Assembly (NCBI RefSeq): GCF_018918265.1
Contig: NZ_JAHLQC010000009.1
Span: forward strand, 62,001-126,000
Source of the DNA: Falcatimonas sp. MSJ-15
GTDB lineage: Bacteria; Bacillota; Clostridia; Lachnospirales; Lachnospiraceae
DNA: 64,000 nucleotides
Direction: 5' to 3'
The notes under the pieces were generated by a model, which saw nothing but the letters and a program-made list of their open reading frames with translations, ran no database searches and was not told where the DNA came from. The translations under genes and the position numbers were made by a program. Shown here in pieces: positions 9,375 to 17,033 of the stretch. The stretch's first letter is position 1, and every line of letters begins with the position of its first letter.

Positions 9375-9430
9375 CAAAATAGCTTGGTAGGTTATAAACT
9401 AGATTATGAAGTTGCAATTATGAATTGCAA
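9371..9430 (+). promoter_or_regulatory. kdgK promoter and operator
   Basis: -35 TTGACA (9371-9376) overlaps the iclR stop, and -10 TATAAA lies at 9393-9398. The perfect palindrome TTGCAATTATGAATTGCAA (9412-9430) sits at the transcription start. Its core GCAAT-N5-ATTGC matches the GCAAT-N6-ATTGC core at uxaB. Confidence 0.7.
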
Positions 9431-9516
9431 TCGTATATACGAATTAATGCTTATATAAAGGGATAACATTAATTAGGTAACAAATAATAATTTTATAAGT
9501 TAAGGAGATTATTACA

Positions 9517-10548
9517 ATGGCAAAAGTTATTACTATGGGTGAGATCATGTTAAGATTATCTACACCTAGCAATGAAAAATTCATTCAGGCTAATGAATTT
9601 GATGTAAACTATGGTGGAGGTGAAGCTAACGTAGCAGTTTCACTTGCTAACTATGGACATGATGTACAGTTCGTTACAGCAGTTCCTGATAACGAAATTG
9701 GTGAATGTGCAGTAGCTGCTCTTAGAAAATACAATGTTGGTACAGAAAACATCGCTAGATGTGGTGAAAGACTTGGTATCTACTACTTAGAGTCAGGTTC
9801 ATCAATGAGACCATCAAAAGTTGTATATGATAGAGCTCATTCTTCAATCTCAACAGCAACAGCTGCTGACTTTGATTTTGATAAAATTTTCGAAGGTGCT
9901 GATTGGTTCCACTTCACAGGAATTACTCCAGCTGTATCAGATTCAGCAGCAGTATTAACTGAAGAAGCTCTTAAAGCAGCTAAGAAACATGGCGTAAAAG
10001 TATCAGTTGACTTAAACTTCCGTAAAAAATTATGGTCATCAGAAAAAGCTCAGAAAGTTATGAAGAACTTAATGCAGTATGTTGACGTATGTATCGGTAA
10101 CGAAGAAGATGCTGAATTAGTATTAGGTTACAAACCAGGTAATACAGATGTTACAAGTGGTGAACTTGAACTTGCTGGATACAAATCAATCTTCGAACAG
10201 ATGGTAGCTGATTACAACTTTGAATATTGTATCTCATCATTACGTGTAAGCCATTCAGCTTCAGATAATGGTTGGTCAGCTTGTATCTATTCAAGAGATA
10301 CAAAAGAATTCTATCATTCAAAAGAATACGCAATTCATCCAATCGTTGACCGTGTAGGTGGTGGAGATTCATTCGCAGGTGGTGTTATTTGTGGTTTAGT
10401 TGATGGTAAGAACTTCAAAGATGCTCTTGAATATGGTGTAGCAGCTTCAGCTCTTAAACATACAATTCCTGGTGACTTCAACCTTGTATCAAGAAAAGAA
10501 GTTGAAGCACTTGCTGGCGGAGATGCTTCAGGACGTGTTCAGAGATAG
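9517..10548 (+). CDS. kdgK: 2-keto-3-deoxygluconate kinase
   Basis: 343 residues of the PfkB sugar-kinase family. The N-terminal GGGEANVAVSLANYG substrate loop and the C-terminal DRVGGGDSFAGGVICGLVDG motif with the catalytic Asp are intact. Family knowledge plus context (uxaCBA, IclR) makes KDG the likely substrate, giving KDPG (EC 2.7.1.45). RBS AAGGAGATT precedes the ATG. No KDPG aldolase follows, so the last step is encoded elsewhere. Codon usage (many GTT, GCT, TAC, AAC) looks like that of a highly expressed gene. A perfect palindrome CTTTTCGATTAATCGAAAAG touches the stop codon (10550-10569). Confidence 0.93.
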   Translation: MAKVITMGEIMLRLSTPSNEKFIQANEFDVNYGGGEANVAVSLANYGHDVQFVTAVPDNEIGECAVAALRKYNVGTENIARCGERLGIYYLESGSSMRPSKVVYDRAHSSISTATAADFDFDKIFEGADWFHFTGITPAVSDSAAVLTEEALKAAKKHGVKVSVDLNFRKKLWSSEKAQKVMKNLMQYVDVCIGNEEDAELVLGYKPGNTDVTSGELELAGYKSIFEQMVADYNFEYCISSLRVSHSASDNGWSACIYSRDTKEFYHSKEYAIHPIVDRVGGGDSFAGGVICGLVDGKNFKDALEYGVAASALKHTIPGDFNLVSRKEVEALAGGDASGRVQR

Positions 10549-10634
10549 TCTTTTCGATTAATCGAAAAAGATAATTATACAATATAATATATGCATTTGG
10601 ATTGAATATATAAGATTCATATTGAGATGCGAAT

Positions 10635-10686
10635 AAAAAAGCTGTTGCTTTAGCGATTGTATAATCGCTTAAGTAACAGCTTTTTT
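10635..10686 (+). terminator. terminator after kdgK
   Basis: A 23-bp near-perfect hairpin (arms 10635-10657 and 10664-10686) starts with an A-run and ends in TTTTTT, so it can work in both directions, serving kdgK and the convergent zinc-ribbon gene. Confidence 0.85.
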
Positions 10687-10712
10687 GATGGATTTTTGTT
10701 AAGAAATATTAT

Positions 10713-11144
10713 CTAATTAAGTCCTTCTAATGATTCAAAAAAATTGATCACATCACCACCAATATTAATCAACAATAGAACAAAGACTATAATGAATAAT
10801 ACAACTGTAGTAAAGTACCATACAAGCAGTGAAGCAGGTGCTGGATTATTACCGACAACTTCAATGATATCTTCATCAGAAGATATAGCACCACAATTAG
10901 GACAATGTTCAAGCTTCTTGTCATGGCTTTCACCACAGAATCTACAGCGACATATTTTTTTACGTCTTATGAAGATAGAATAGAGAATGAATCCTATAAC
11001 CGGCAGCAGAGCATTAATAACAGTCCAAAGTTCATATTTTAAATGGCGATTCTTACCATCCTTAATAGTCCATCGGCATATAAATACAAGACTTAGTATC
11101 CATAGTGCTAATAGAGCAATAATGAAAAAAACGTACTTCATCAA
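10713..11144 (-). CDS. membrane protein with zinc ribbon
   Basis: 143 residues. Two N-terminal membrane helices (about 3-23 and 42-62), a zinc ribbon with two CxxC pairs (CRCRFCGESHDKKLEHCPNC, about 70-89), and a C-terminal helix (about 107-130). The layout suggests a membrane-anchored sensor or scaffold of the zinc-ribbon type common in Firmicutes. No enzymatic motif is seen and no function is known. It is transcribed alone, convergent with kdgK. The RBS is GGGAGGAAA on the minus strand. Confidence 0.7.
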   Translation of the reverse strand: MMKYVFFIIALLALWILSLVFICRWTIKDGKNRHLKYELWTVINALLPVIGFILYSIFIRRKKICRCRFCGESHDKKLEHCPNCGAISSDEDIIEVVGNNPAPASLLVWYFTTVVLFIIVFVLLLINIGGDVINFFESLEGLN

Positions 11145-11232
11145 AAATTTCCTCCCGTAAGTAAACTCATTACATTATTATACATTGTTCATATTAATAG
11201 TGCAATATGCTAAATCATGCTGTATAATTGTA

Positions 11233-11320
11233 ATTATGATGATGGTAGAATTGTGGGAGTGCATAGCATGGAACAATTCGTAGGCATCAAAGTCGGGGCT
11301 TTTGACCACGACATCATAAT
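11233..11320 (+). ncRNA. structured dispersed element, copy 1
   Basis: A closing stem ATTATGATG (11233-11241)/CATCATAAT (11312-11320) of nine perfect pairs encloses hairpin GAATTGT (11248-11254)/ACAATTC (11273-11279) and a third hairpin TCGGGG-CTTTTGA-CCACGA (11293-11310). The core GCATCAAAGTC..GGGGCTTTTG recurs at 48619 and, inverted, at 59441. The element ends about 30 bases before the panE-like start. The RNA interpretation is inference. Confidence 0.5.
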
Positions 11321-11351
11321 AAGAAGGACAGAATGAAAGGCGGAGATTTAC

Positions 11352-12284
11352 ATGAAGATTAATTCAGTTGCAATATTAGGAGCTGGAGCAGTTGGTTCGT
11401 ATGTTATATGGGGGCTTATGGAGTCAGGTGTTACAGATTCTGTGAGACTTGGAGTAATAGCACAAGGAGAGAGAGCTGAGCGATTAAAGAAGGGAATTAT
11501 AATTAATGATAAAGTATATAATCCTGAAGTATGGACACCAGAAGAAGCACAAGGAGTAGATCTCTTAATTGTATCTGTAAAATATGGCGCACTTACACAA
11601 GCAGTTACAGATATTAAGAAGATTGTTAGCAAGAATACAATAGTAATGAGCCTGATGAATGGTGTTGACAGTGAAGAGATAATAGCAAAAGAGATAGGAA
11701 TGTCAAATATTGTTCATTCGCTAATAAAAGTTGCATCTCGTAGGGATGGAGAAGGATATAGATTTGATCCGGAGACTACAATAGGAATTATATTCGGGGA
11801 GAAAAAAGAACCTTATAGAAGTGAGAGAATAGTTGCTATTGAAGAACTTTTTAAAGATTCAGGAGTTCATTATCGAAATACAGAATATATAGTTGAAGAG
11901 ATGTGGAGCAAATTCAGACTGAATGTATGTAATAACCTTCCACAGGCAGTTCTTGGTGCGGGAGTTGGATGCTATCAAGACAGTGAGCATATGAAAGCAA
12001 TAAGTGACGGACTTAAAGGAGAGCTTGAAGCAATAGCGAATGCAAAAGGCATAGATATGAGTAAGTTAGACAAATCATCAGCACGAGGAAGTAAAGTACC
12101 AAAGACAGCAAGATATTCAACACTACAAGATCTGGATGCCAAGAGACATACAGAGATAGATATGTTCTCAGGTGCACTTATTCGAATGGGTAGAGAACTT
12201 GGAATACCAACACCATATAATGAGTACACATATCATATAATAAAGGCATTAGAAGAAAAGAATGATGGAAGATTTGATTACTAA
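11352..12284 (+). CDS. ketopantoate reductase family protein
   Basis: 310 residues. N-terminal NADP-binding motif SVAILGAGAVGSYVIWGL, the conserved Lys in VSVKYGALTQAV, the MNGVDSEEIIA segment with the conserved Asn, and the C-terminal ApbA_C domain (EEMWSKFRLNVCNNLPQAVLG; DLDAKRHTEIDMFSGALIRMGRELGIPTPYN) define the ApbA/PanE family (EC 1.1.1.169 in true PanE: ketopantoate to pantoate with NADPH). No panB, panC or panD is adjacent, and the family also contains other 2-keto-acid reductases, so the pantothenate role is not certain. A structured element lies immediately upstream. Confidence 0.85.
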   Translation: MKINSVAILGAGAVGSYVIWGLMESGVTDSVRLGVIAQGERAERLKKGIIINDKVYNPEVWTPEEAQGVDLLIVSVKYGALTQAVTDIKKIVSKNTIVMSLMNGVDSEEIIAKEIGMSNIVHSLIKVASRRDGEGYRFDPETTIGIIFGEKKEPYRSERIVAIEELFKDSGVHYRNTEYIVEEMWSKFRLNVCNNLPQAVLGAGVGCYQDSEHMKAISDGLKGELEAIANAKGIDMSKLDKSSARGSKVPKTARYSTLQDLDAKRHTEIDMFSGALIRMGRELGIPTPYNEYTYHIIKALEEKNDGRFDY

Positions 12285-12406
12285 AATACTAGCCGCTTAA
12301 AAACGATATTATAAAATAAATTTATGAAAAAATGAATTTATAAGAAAATGAATTTATAAAAATGGATATATATAGTTTTTTATAAAAGAAAGGTTAGGTA
12401 GTATAT

Positions 12407-12805
12407 ATGGGATTTTGGATATTTATGTTTACGCAGAATTTATTAATACCAATATTAATGATTGTTGCTGGAAAATGGATGCATTCGACTAAAGTATCTA
12501 TAAACGGAATAATGGGTTATAGGACAAGAATGTCAAGTAAAAACGAAGATACGTGGTATTTTGCACAGCGGTATTGTGGAAAGCTGTGGATGAAACTAGG
12601 ACTTGTAATGCTTGTTCCATCAATAATAGTCAATTTTTTTGTGATTAACCGAAATGATGATATTGTTGGCGTAGTAGGTTCAATTATTATATCAATACAA
12701 TGTATAATAATGTTTGCGACTATTGGTATTGTAGAGAAAGCATTAAAGCAGGAATTCGACAAGGATGGACACAGAAGAACTGGAAAACCAAAATTAGAAG
12801 AATGA
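12407..12805 (+). CDS. SdpI-like membrane protein
   Basis: 132 residues with helices at about 3-22, 62-81 and 87-108. The segment GYRTRMSSKNEDTWYFAQRYCGK is the signature loop of the SdpI family (immunity protein against the SDP toxin in Bacillus, and homologues without known toxin). RBS AAAGGTTAGG precedes the ATG. No sdpC-like toxin or ArsR regulator is beside it, so an immunity role is only possible. The next gene begins about 50 bases later on the same strand. Confidence 0.7.
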   Translation: MGFWIFMFTQNLLIPILMIVAGKWMHSTKVSINGIMGYRTRMSSKNEDTWYFAQRYCGKLWMKLGLVMLVPSIIVNFFVINRNDDIVGVVGSIIISIQCIIMFATIGIVEKALKQEFDKDGHRRTGKPKLEE

Positions 12806-12856
12806 ATGATATGAAGATGCAATTAAAGAATTAGAAGAGGCAGGAGCGAATGTATA

Positions 12857-14689
12857 GTGCGAGGCTTTTATTTTATCAGACGCATATTAAGTGAAGTGAA
12901 GGATAAAAATGTTACCAGTATGAGCGAAATTAAAAAAATTAACTGGGATACAATAAAGCCATATAATAATGTTACACTTACAAGATTATTAACTATATCA
13001 ACAAGTGTTTTTTGTGCAATTGATTTAACAGATGCAGTTGTGACGGAACAATATTTTGTATCAGTTAATTATGTAGGATTAGGAAGACTTACACTAGCAT
13101 TAGGAGCAGAATATGTAAATCTATTAAAGACTCGTAACCTTAAGAAAATAAGAGATATGTATAAAATTATTGAGCAGAATGTATATGCCAAAATGGATGA
13201 AAAAATATATGAGAGGATATATGCTGATATGAAAAGTGAAAAATTTGGATTAACATTGCAACAGACAGAGATATTATATAATATTGAATATCTGAAAGTA
13301 CTTAATGACATTGAGCAGACAAAAGGTTTAATTGGCGGTGAAAAAGTAGCAGCTTTAAAAAGAGAATGGCTTCAAGAGTGGAAAAACTATATGACAATAG
13401 GTTTTCCAAAATTCATGAATAATGAGAATGTAAGTCTTAATTGGTATGATAAAGATGAAATTATAGCAATTGTTGAAAGCAATAATCCATCTGATACATG
13501 GTTTAGATTAGTGTTACTTGAAGCAATGCTTTTTGAACCATATTATGCATTAAGTACTGTTAAAAATGACAAGGGAGAAGAAGTACCATCTAAAAAATAT
13601 AGAGAATTGCAAGTTCCAATTAAAAAATATTCTGAGTCAAAGGGTGATGATTTCTTAGATGAATTATTTGATGGCGAATATTATCAAAAAGGATATATAA
13701 AACGTTTAAGAAAGACATATAAAAAAGTAATATCAGAACTTAATGAAGTTATGAAAAACATTATTAAAGGTATAGCGATAGCAGCCGGAGTTACTATCGT
13801 TGCTGTCGTGACAGCCGGAGCATTTGCACCGTCAATTGCTGTAGGATTAGTCGGTTCTAATTTTGTAGGATTAAATGGAGCAGCATTAACAAGTGCGTGC
13901 CTTGCATATCTTGGAGGCGGCGCAGTTGCATGTGGTGGACTTGGTATGGCAGGTGGAACTATGGCTATTGTCGGCGGTGGAGCAATGCTTGGAATTGGTG
14001 CCGGAGCTGGAGTCGGAACATTAGTTGGAGCATCAGGAATTATTGGGAAAAAGAGTACTATTATTCAATCAGCAAAGCTTATTGTCTCAGTTAGAGAGAT
14101 ATTTCTTAACGATGAGCATGATATAGAATATTCAAACACGATATATGAACAGTACGTTAAGAATGTATCAGAACTTGAGAAAGCCTTAGTAGATTTAAAA
14201 ATAAAAGAAGAAAATATTGATGATAAAGAAGAGAAAAAGAAATTAAAGACAGAGATTAAGGATACAGAAGAAACAGTTGAAGCTATGAAAATAGCTATGA
14301 GAAGCATGAAAAAATATAATACCGCATTTGCAACAGGAGAAAGTGCCAAAAAGAGTAAGTATCCCGTAATTACATTGTGTGGAAGTACACGATTTAAGAA
14401 AGAATTTATTGAAGCTCAAAAAAGGCTTACATTAGAAGGAAATATTGTGTTGTCGGTTGGATTATTCGGACATTCTGGAGATGAAGAAGTATGGGAAGAT
14501 ATGGACGAAGGAACTATAACAAAGACAAAAATAATGCTTGATGATATGCATAAGAGAAAAATTGATATGTCAGATGAAATATATGTTATAAATGTAGGCG
14601 GTTATATTGGTGACAGTACAAAATCTGAGATAGAGTATGCTAAAAAGAATGGTAAGAGAGTTAGATATCTTGAAACGGATGAAGATTAG
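12857..14689 (+). CDS. membrane protein with NDT-like domain
   Basis: 610 residues from a GTG at 12857 with AGGCAGGAGC upstream; an ATG at 12920 is an alternative start. Three parts are visible. Residues 1-300 are a helical region of unknown family containing STSVFCAIDLTDAVV and NYVGLGRLTLALG. Residues about 301-397 form a very glycine/alanine-rich hydrophobic region able to make several membrane helices. Residues 428-491 form a charged coiled coil. Residues 501-610 (ITLCGSTRFKKEF, LSVGLFGHSGD, SDEIYVINVGGYIGDSTKSEIEYA) have the pattern of nucleoside 2-deoxyribosyltransferase-like/DUF4406 proteins, which cleave or bind nucleosides or nucleotides. The fusion suggests a membrane-bound enzyme acting on a nucleotide; a conflict or defence role is speculative. 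Confidence 0.7.
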   Translation: MRGFYFIRRILSEVKDKNVTSMSEIKKINWDTIKPYNNVTLTRLLTISTSVFCAIDLTDAVVTEQYFVSVNYVGLGRLTLALGAEYVNLLKTRNLKKIRDMYKIIEQNVYAKMDEKIYERIYADMKSEKFGLTLQQTEILYNIEYLKVLNDIEQTKGLIGGEKVAALKREWLQEWKNYMTIGFPKFMNNENVSLNWYDKDEIIAIVESNNPSDTWFRLVLLEAMLFEPYYALSTVKNDKGEEVPSKKYRELQVPIKKYSESKGDDFLDELFDGEYYQKGYIKRLRKTYKKVISELNEVMKNIIKGIAIAAGVTIVAVVTAGAFAPSIAVGLVGSNFVGLNGAALTSACLAYLGGGAVACGGLGMAGGTMAIVGGGAMLGIGAGAGVGTLVGASGIIGKKSTIIQSAKLIVSVREIFLNDEHDIEYSNTIYEQYVKNVSELEKALVDLKIKEENIDDKEEKKKLKTEIKDTEETVEAMKIAMRSMKKYNTAFATGESAKKSKYPVITLCGSTRFKKEFIEAQKRLTLEGNIVLSVGLFGHSGDEEVWEDMDEGTITKTKIMLDDMHKRKIDMSDEIYVINVGGYIGDSTKSEIEYAKKNGKRVRYLETDED

Positions 14690-14922
14690 CATTAAAAATA
14701 CATATCATAAAAATCTTATAATTGATAAGTAAGATGTAAAGATATTGAAGCTGTCCTCTAATTTGATATATTATTAGTTATAGGGTACAGATATCACATT
14801 ATAATAATTAAACAAAGAGCCGATTATATAGATGATAATAGCAGATAAGCATCATGGTTAATAAAACTTAATTATTATTAATTATAAGATTAAACATGGG
14901 TTAGAGAATGGAGGGTGTTGTT

Positions 14923-15198
14923 ATGAGAGACTGGATGGATTTTGATGGTGACGGAGATGTTGATATTGTTGATATGCTTATAGCTGAAGACTTATTACGT
15001 GCAGATGAAGAGAAACATACAGGATTATCAGCTGATTATGAAGATGAAGAAGATGATGAGGATGATGAAGACGAGCTAGAAGCTGCACTTCTTGCAGCAG
15101 GGATAGATCCATTGGATTTGAGATTCATGGATCCGTATGAGAAAGCCGAAGTACTAGAAGAAGCCGGACTAGATCCGGATGATTATGAATTCTATTAG
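14923..15198 (+). CDS. small acidic protein with EF-hand/dockerin-like loop
   Basis: 91 residues from the ATG at 14923. The upstream ATG at 14908 is rejected because GGAGGGTG, the ribosome binding site, lies between the two. Residues 6-17 read DFDGDGDVDIVD, an exact D-x-D-x-DG-x-V-D-x-x-D calcium loop as in dockerins and EF hands. The rest is very acidic (long run of D/E near 40-53) with a helical ending that contains PLDL and DPDDYEFY. No signal peptide is present, so it is cytosolic or a structural adaptor. Function is not known. Confidence 0.65.
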   Translation: MRDWMDFDGDGDVDIVDMLIAEDLLRADEEKHTGLSADYEDEEDDEDDEDELEAALLAAGIDPLDLRFMDPYEKAEVLEEAGLDPDDYEFY

Positions 15199-15289
15199 TA
15201 ATGGTAAATATAGAAGCGAAAAGTGTAATATATACCTAAAATAGAGATGATAAAAAATTAAATATAGTAAAAAGCAAATATAGTAAAAG

Positions 15290-15336
15290 CAAACGATATT
15301 AGTTTAAATAAAAAATACTAGTATCGTTTGTTTTTA
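15290..15336 (+). terminator. rho-independent terminator
   Basis: CAAACGATATTAGT (15290-15303) pairs with ACTAGTATCGTTTG (15317-15330), and TTTTTA follows. It ends the acidic-protein transcript. Confidence 0.8.
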
Positions 15337-15432
15337 TTTAAATGTTGGAGTAAATAAAATGGAAGAAGAGAAGAAAAAACGAGAGAAATGTGCTATGATA
15401 ATAATAAAAATTATAATAAGGAAGAAAATAAG

Positions 15433-15705
15433 ATGATGACAATAAGAGAAGCAATTAGAAAATATGTATCAATACACAACGAATATAGTATTATAGAAGA
15501 GTATGAACCACAATGCATGATTGACGAAAATGTAAAGTGTCTTGCAGTTGAGCTTGATGCACAACAGTCATATATGCAACTTATAATGGATCTTACAGAG
15601 TATTTCGATTCTAATAATATAGAAGATACAGACTTTGAATTAGAAGGTGCATCGGTGGAAGCAGCAGAAGACAGAAGTGTTGTATTTTTCCCACAGGTGA
15701 AATAG
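15433..15705 (+). CDS. small acidic protein of unknown function
   Basis: 90 residues from ATG 15433 (AAGGAAG precedes it), beginning MMTIREAIRKYVSIHNEY. A longer frame begins at 15388, but its extra residues are Asn/Lys-rich and it has a poorer ribosome site. The protein is acidic, without membrane segments, and ends AEDRSVVFFPQVK. I do not recognise a family. It is followed by a terminator and stands alone. Confidence 0.5.
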   Translation: MMTIREAIRKYVSIHNEYSIIEEYEPQCMIDENVKCLAVELDAQQSYMQLIMDLTEYFDSNNIEDTDFELEGASVEAAEDRSVVFFPQVK

Positions 15706-15854
15706 ATAGGTATGTAACAAAGTGTTAGAATGGTTTTGCTTTTGGTTGTAAAAAGTTTTGTGGGGTAAAATGTGGTTATATATAACTAACTAATGTTATC
15801 TCGTTATAACATATCTTACAATAATATTGATTTTTACTCAAAATATGATAAAAT

Positions 15855-15894
15855 AGCATCGGGTTAGATTAAACTAACTTAATGCTGTTTTTTT
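15855..15894 (+). terminator. rho-independent terminator
   Basis: A two-part stem, AGCAT (15855-15859)/ATGCT (15882-15886) and GTTAG (15863-15867)/CTAAC (15874-15878), is followed by GTTTTTTTAT. Confidence 0.75.
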
Positions 15895-15974
15895 ATGCAG
15901 ACTAAAGATTAGTCTTGTGATTAGACATAGTGTAATCACAATAATATAATCATAATTAATGAGGAGAAATATAT

Positions 15975-16787
15975 ATGGATATGGTAATGGAGAAAAATGA
16001 GAAGAAACTTGAGGGAATAGCGCAGACAATGTTACTTACAGTATATGCAAGAGCTAAACATTCAATGGCTAAAAATCATAAATTCTATGATGCAAAAGCT
16101 ATTGAGATTACAAGCAAACTTGATTATGATTTTACTAAAGCATCTAAAGATATAATGATGAGTAGTGGAACAGCTGCACGAACAATAGTATTTGATGAAT
16201 TGATTAAAGACTATATTGAGAAGAATCCAGATGCTGTAATTGTTAATATAGCATGTGGACTAGATACACGTTATTACAGACTAGATAATGGTAAGATAAC
16301 ATGGTATAATCTTGATCTTCCAGAGACAATAGCGGTGCGTAGACAATTCCTTAAAGAAGAAGGACGAGTAAGCCAGGTCGCCTGTTCGGCACTTGATGAT
16401 AATTGGCCAAAATATATTACAAAACGTGGGAAGATGTTATTTATAATAGAAGGCTTAACGATGTATTTTGAACGTGAGGAAGTTGCACAGCTGTTAAAGA
16501 TTATAAGAGATAATTTTGATAATGCGTATGTAATGATGGAGACGACTTCGCCTATGTGGGTAAAACAGGAAAAATTAGAAAAATCAGTTCAGGCGACAGG
16601 AGCCAGATTTAAGTTCGGAGCTAATACTTTTTTGGAGATGCAGGATATCGCAGAAGGTTTTCACAGTATAAAAGATGATAATATAATAAGAGGGATGATA
16701 GCACTTAAACCTATATTAAAACCATTTAAGAATATTCCGATTATCAAGAAAGTTACAGAGAAGATACTTATATTTGAGAAGAACTGA
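15975..16787 (+). CDS. leucine-carboxyl-methyltransferase-family O-methyltransferase
   Basis: 270 residues. The LCM/TcmP-type SAM methyltransferase pattern is present: N-terminal MLLTVYARAKHSMAKNHKFYDAKAIEI, motif I VIVNIACGLDTRYYRL (about 92-107), acidic YNLDLPETIAVRRQF, and FIIEGLTMYFEREEV. These enzymes methylate carboxyl or hydroxyl groups of small molecules or peptides using S-adenosylmethionine; the substrate is unknown. GAGGAGA precedes the ATG at 15975. It stands alone between terminators, with no biosynthetic cluster beside it. Confidence 0.85.
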   Translation: MDMVMEKNEKKLEGIAQTMLLTVYARAKHSMAKNHKFYDAKAIEITSKLDYDFTKASKDIMMSSGTAARTIVFDELIKDYIEKNPDAVIVNIACGLDTRYYRLDNGKITWYNLDLPETIAVRRQFLKEEGRVSQVACSALDDNWPKYITKRGKMLFIIEGLTMYFEREEVAQLLKIIRDNFDNAYVMMETTSPMWVKQEKLEKSVQATGARFKFGANTFLEMQDIAEGFHSIKDDNIIRGMIALKPILKPFKNIPIIKKVTEKILIFEKN

Positions 16788-17033
16788 AGAATTGATAAGT
16801 CTGCCTATTATTGATGAGGAAAACTAATAGGCTGATAGTAACTGTTTATTGCACAAAAATTGATAAGTTGATAAGCAGGTTTCTTATTTAGAAGCAAATA
16901 CTACTATATACAATAAGAAAAAATATTAACAATACCTAACTCTTAACCGATAACAAAAATATGTAAGTAGGTTTTTATAATTGATATGAACTATCAAAAC
17001 TTTAATAGAAGTTGATTCATGGAGGTTAGAGTT

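Noticed and set aside
11233..11320. Pan-type RNA motif upstream of a panE-like gene
   Set aside because: The same core occurs before a glycosyltransferase gene and inverted in a transporter operon, so it is not specific to pantothenate genes.
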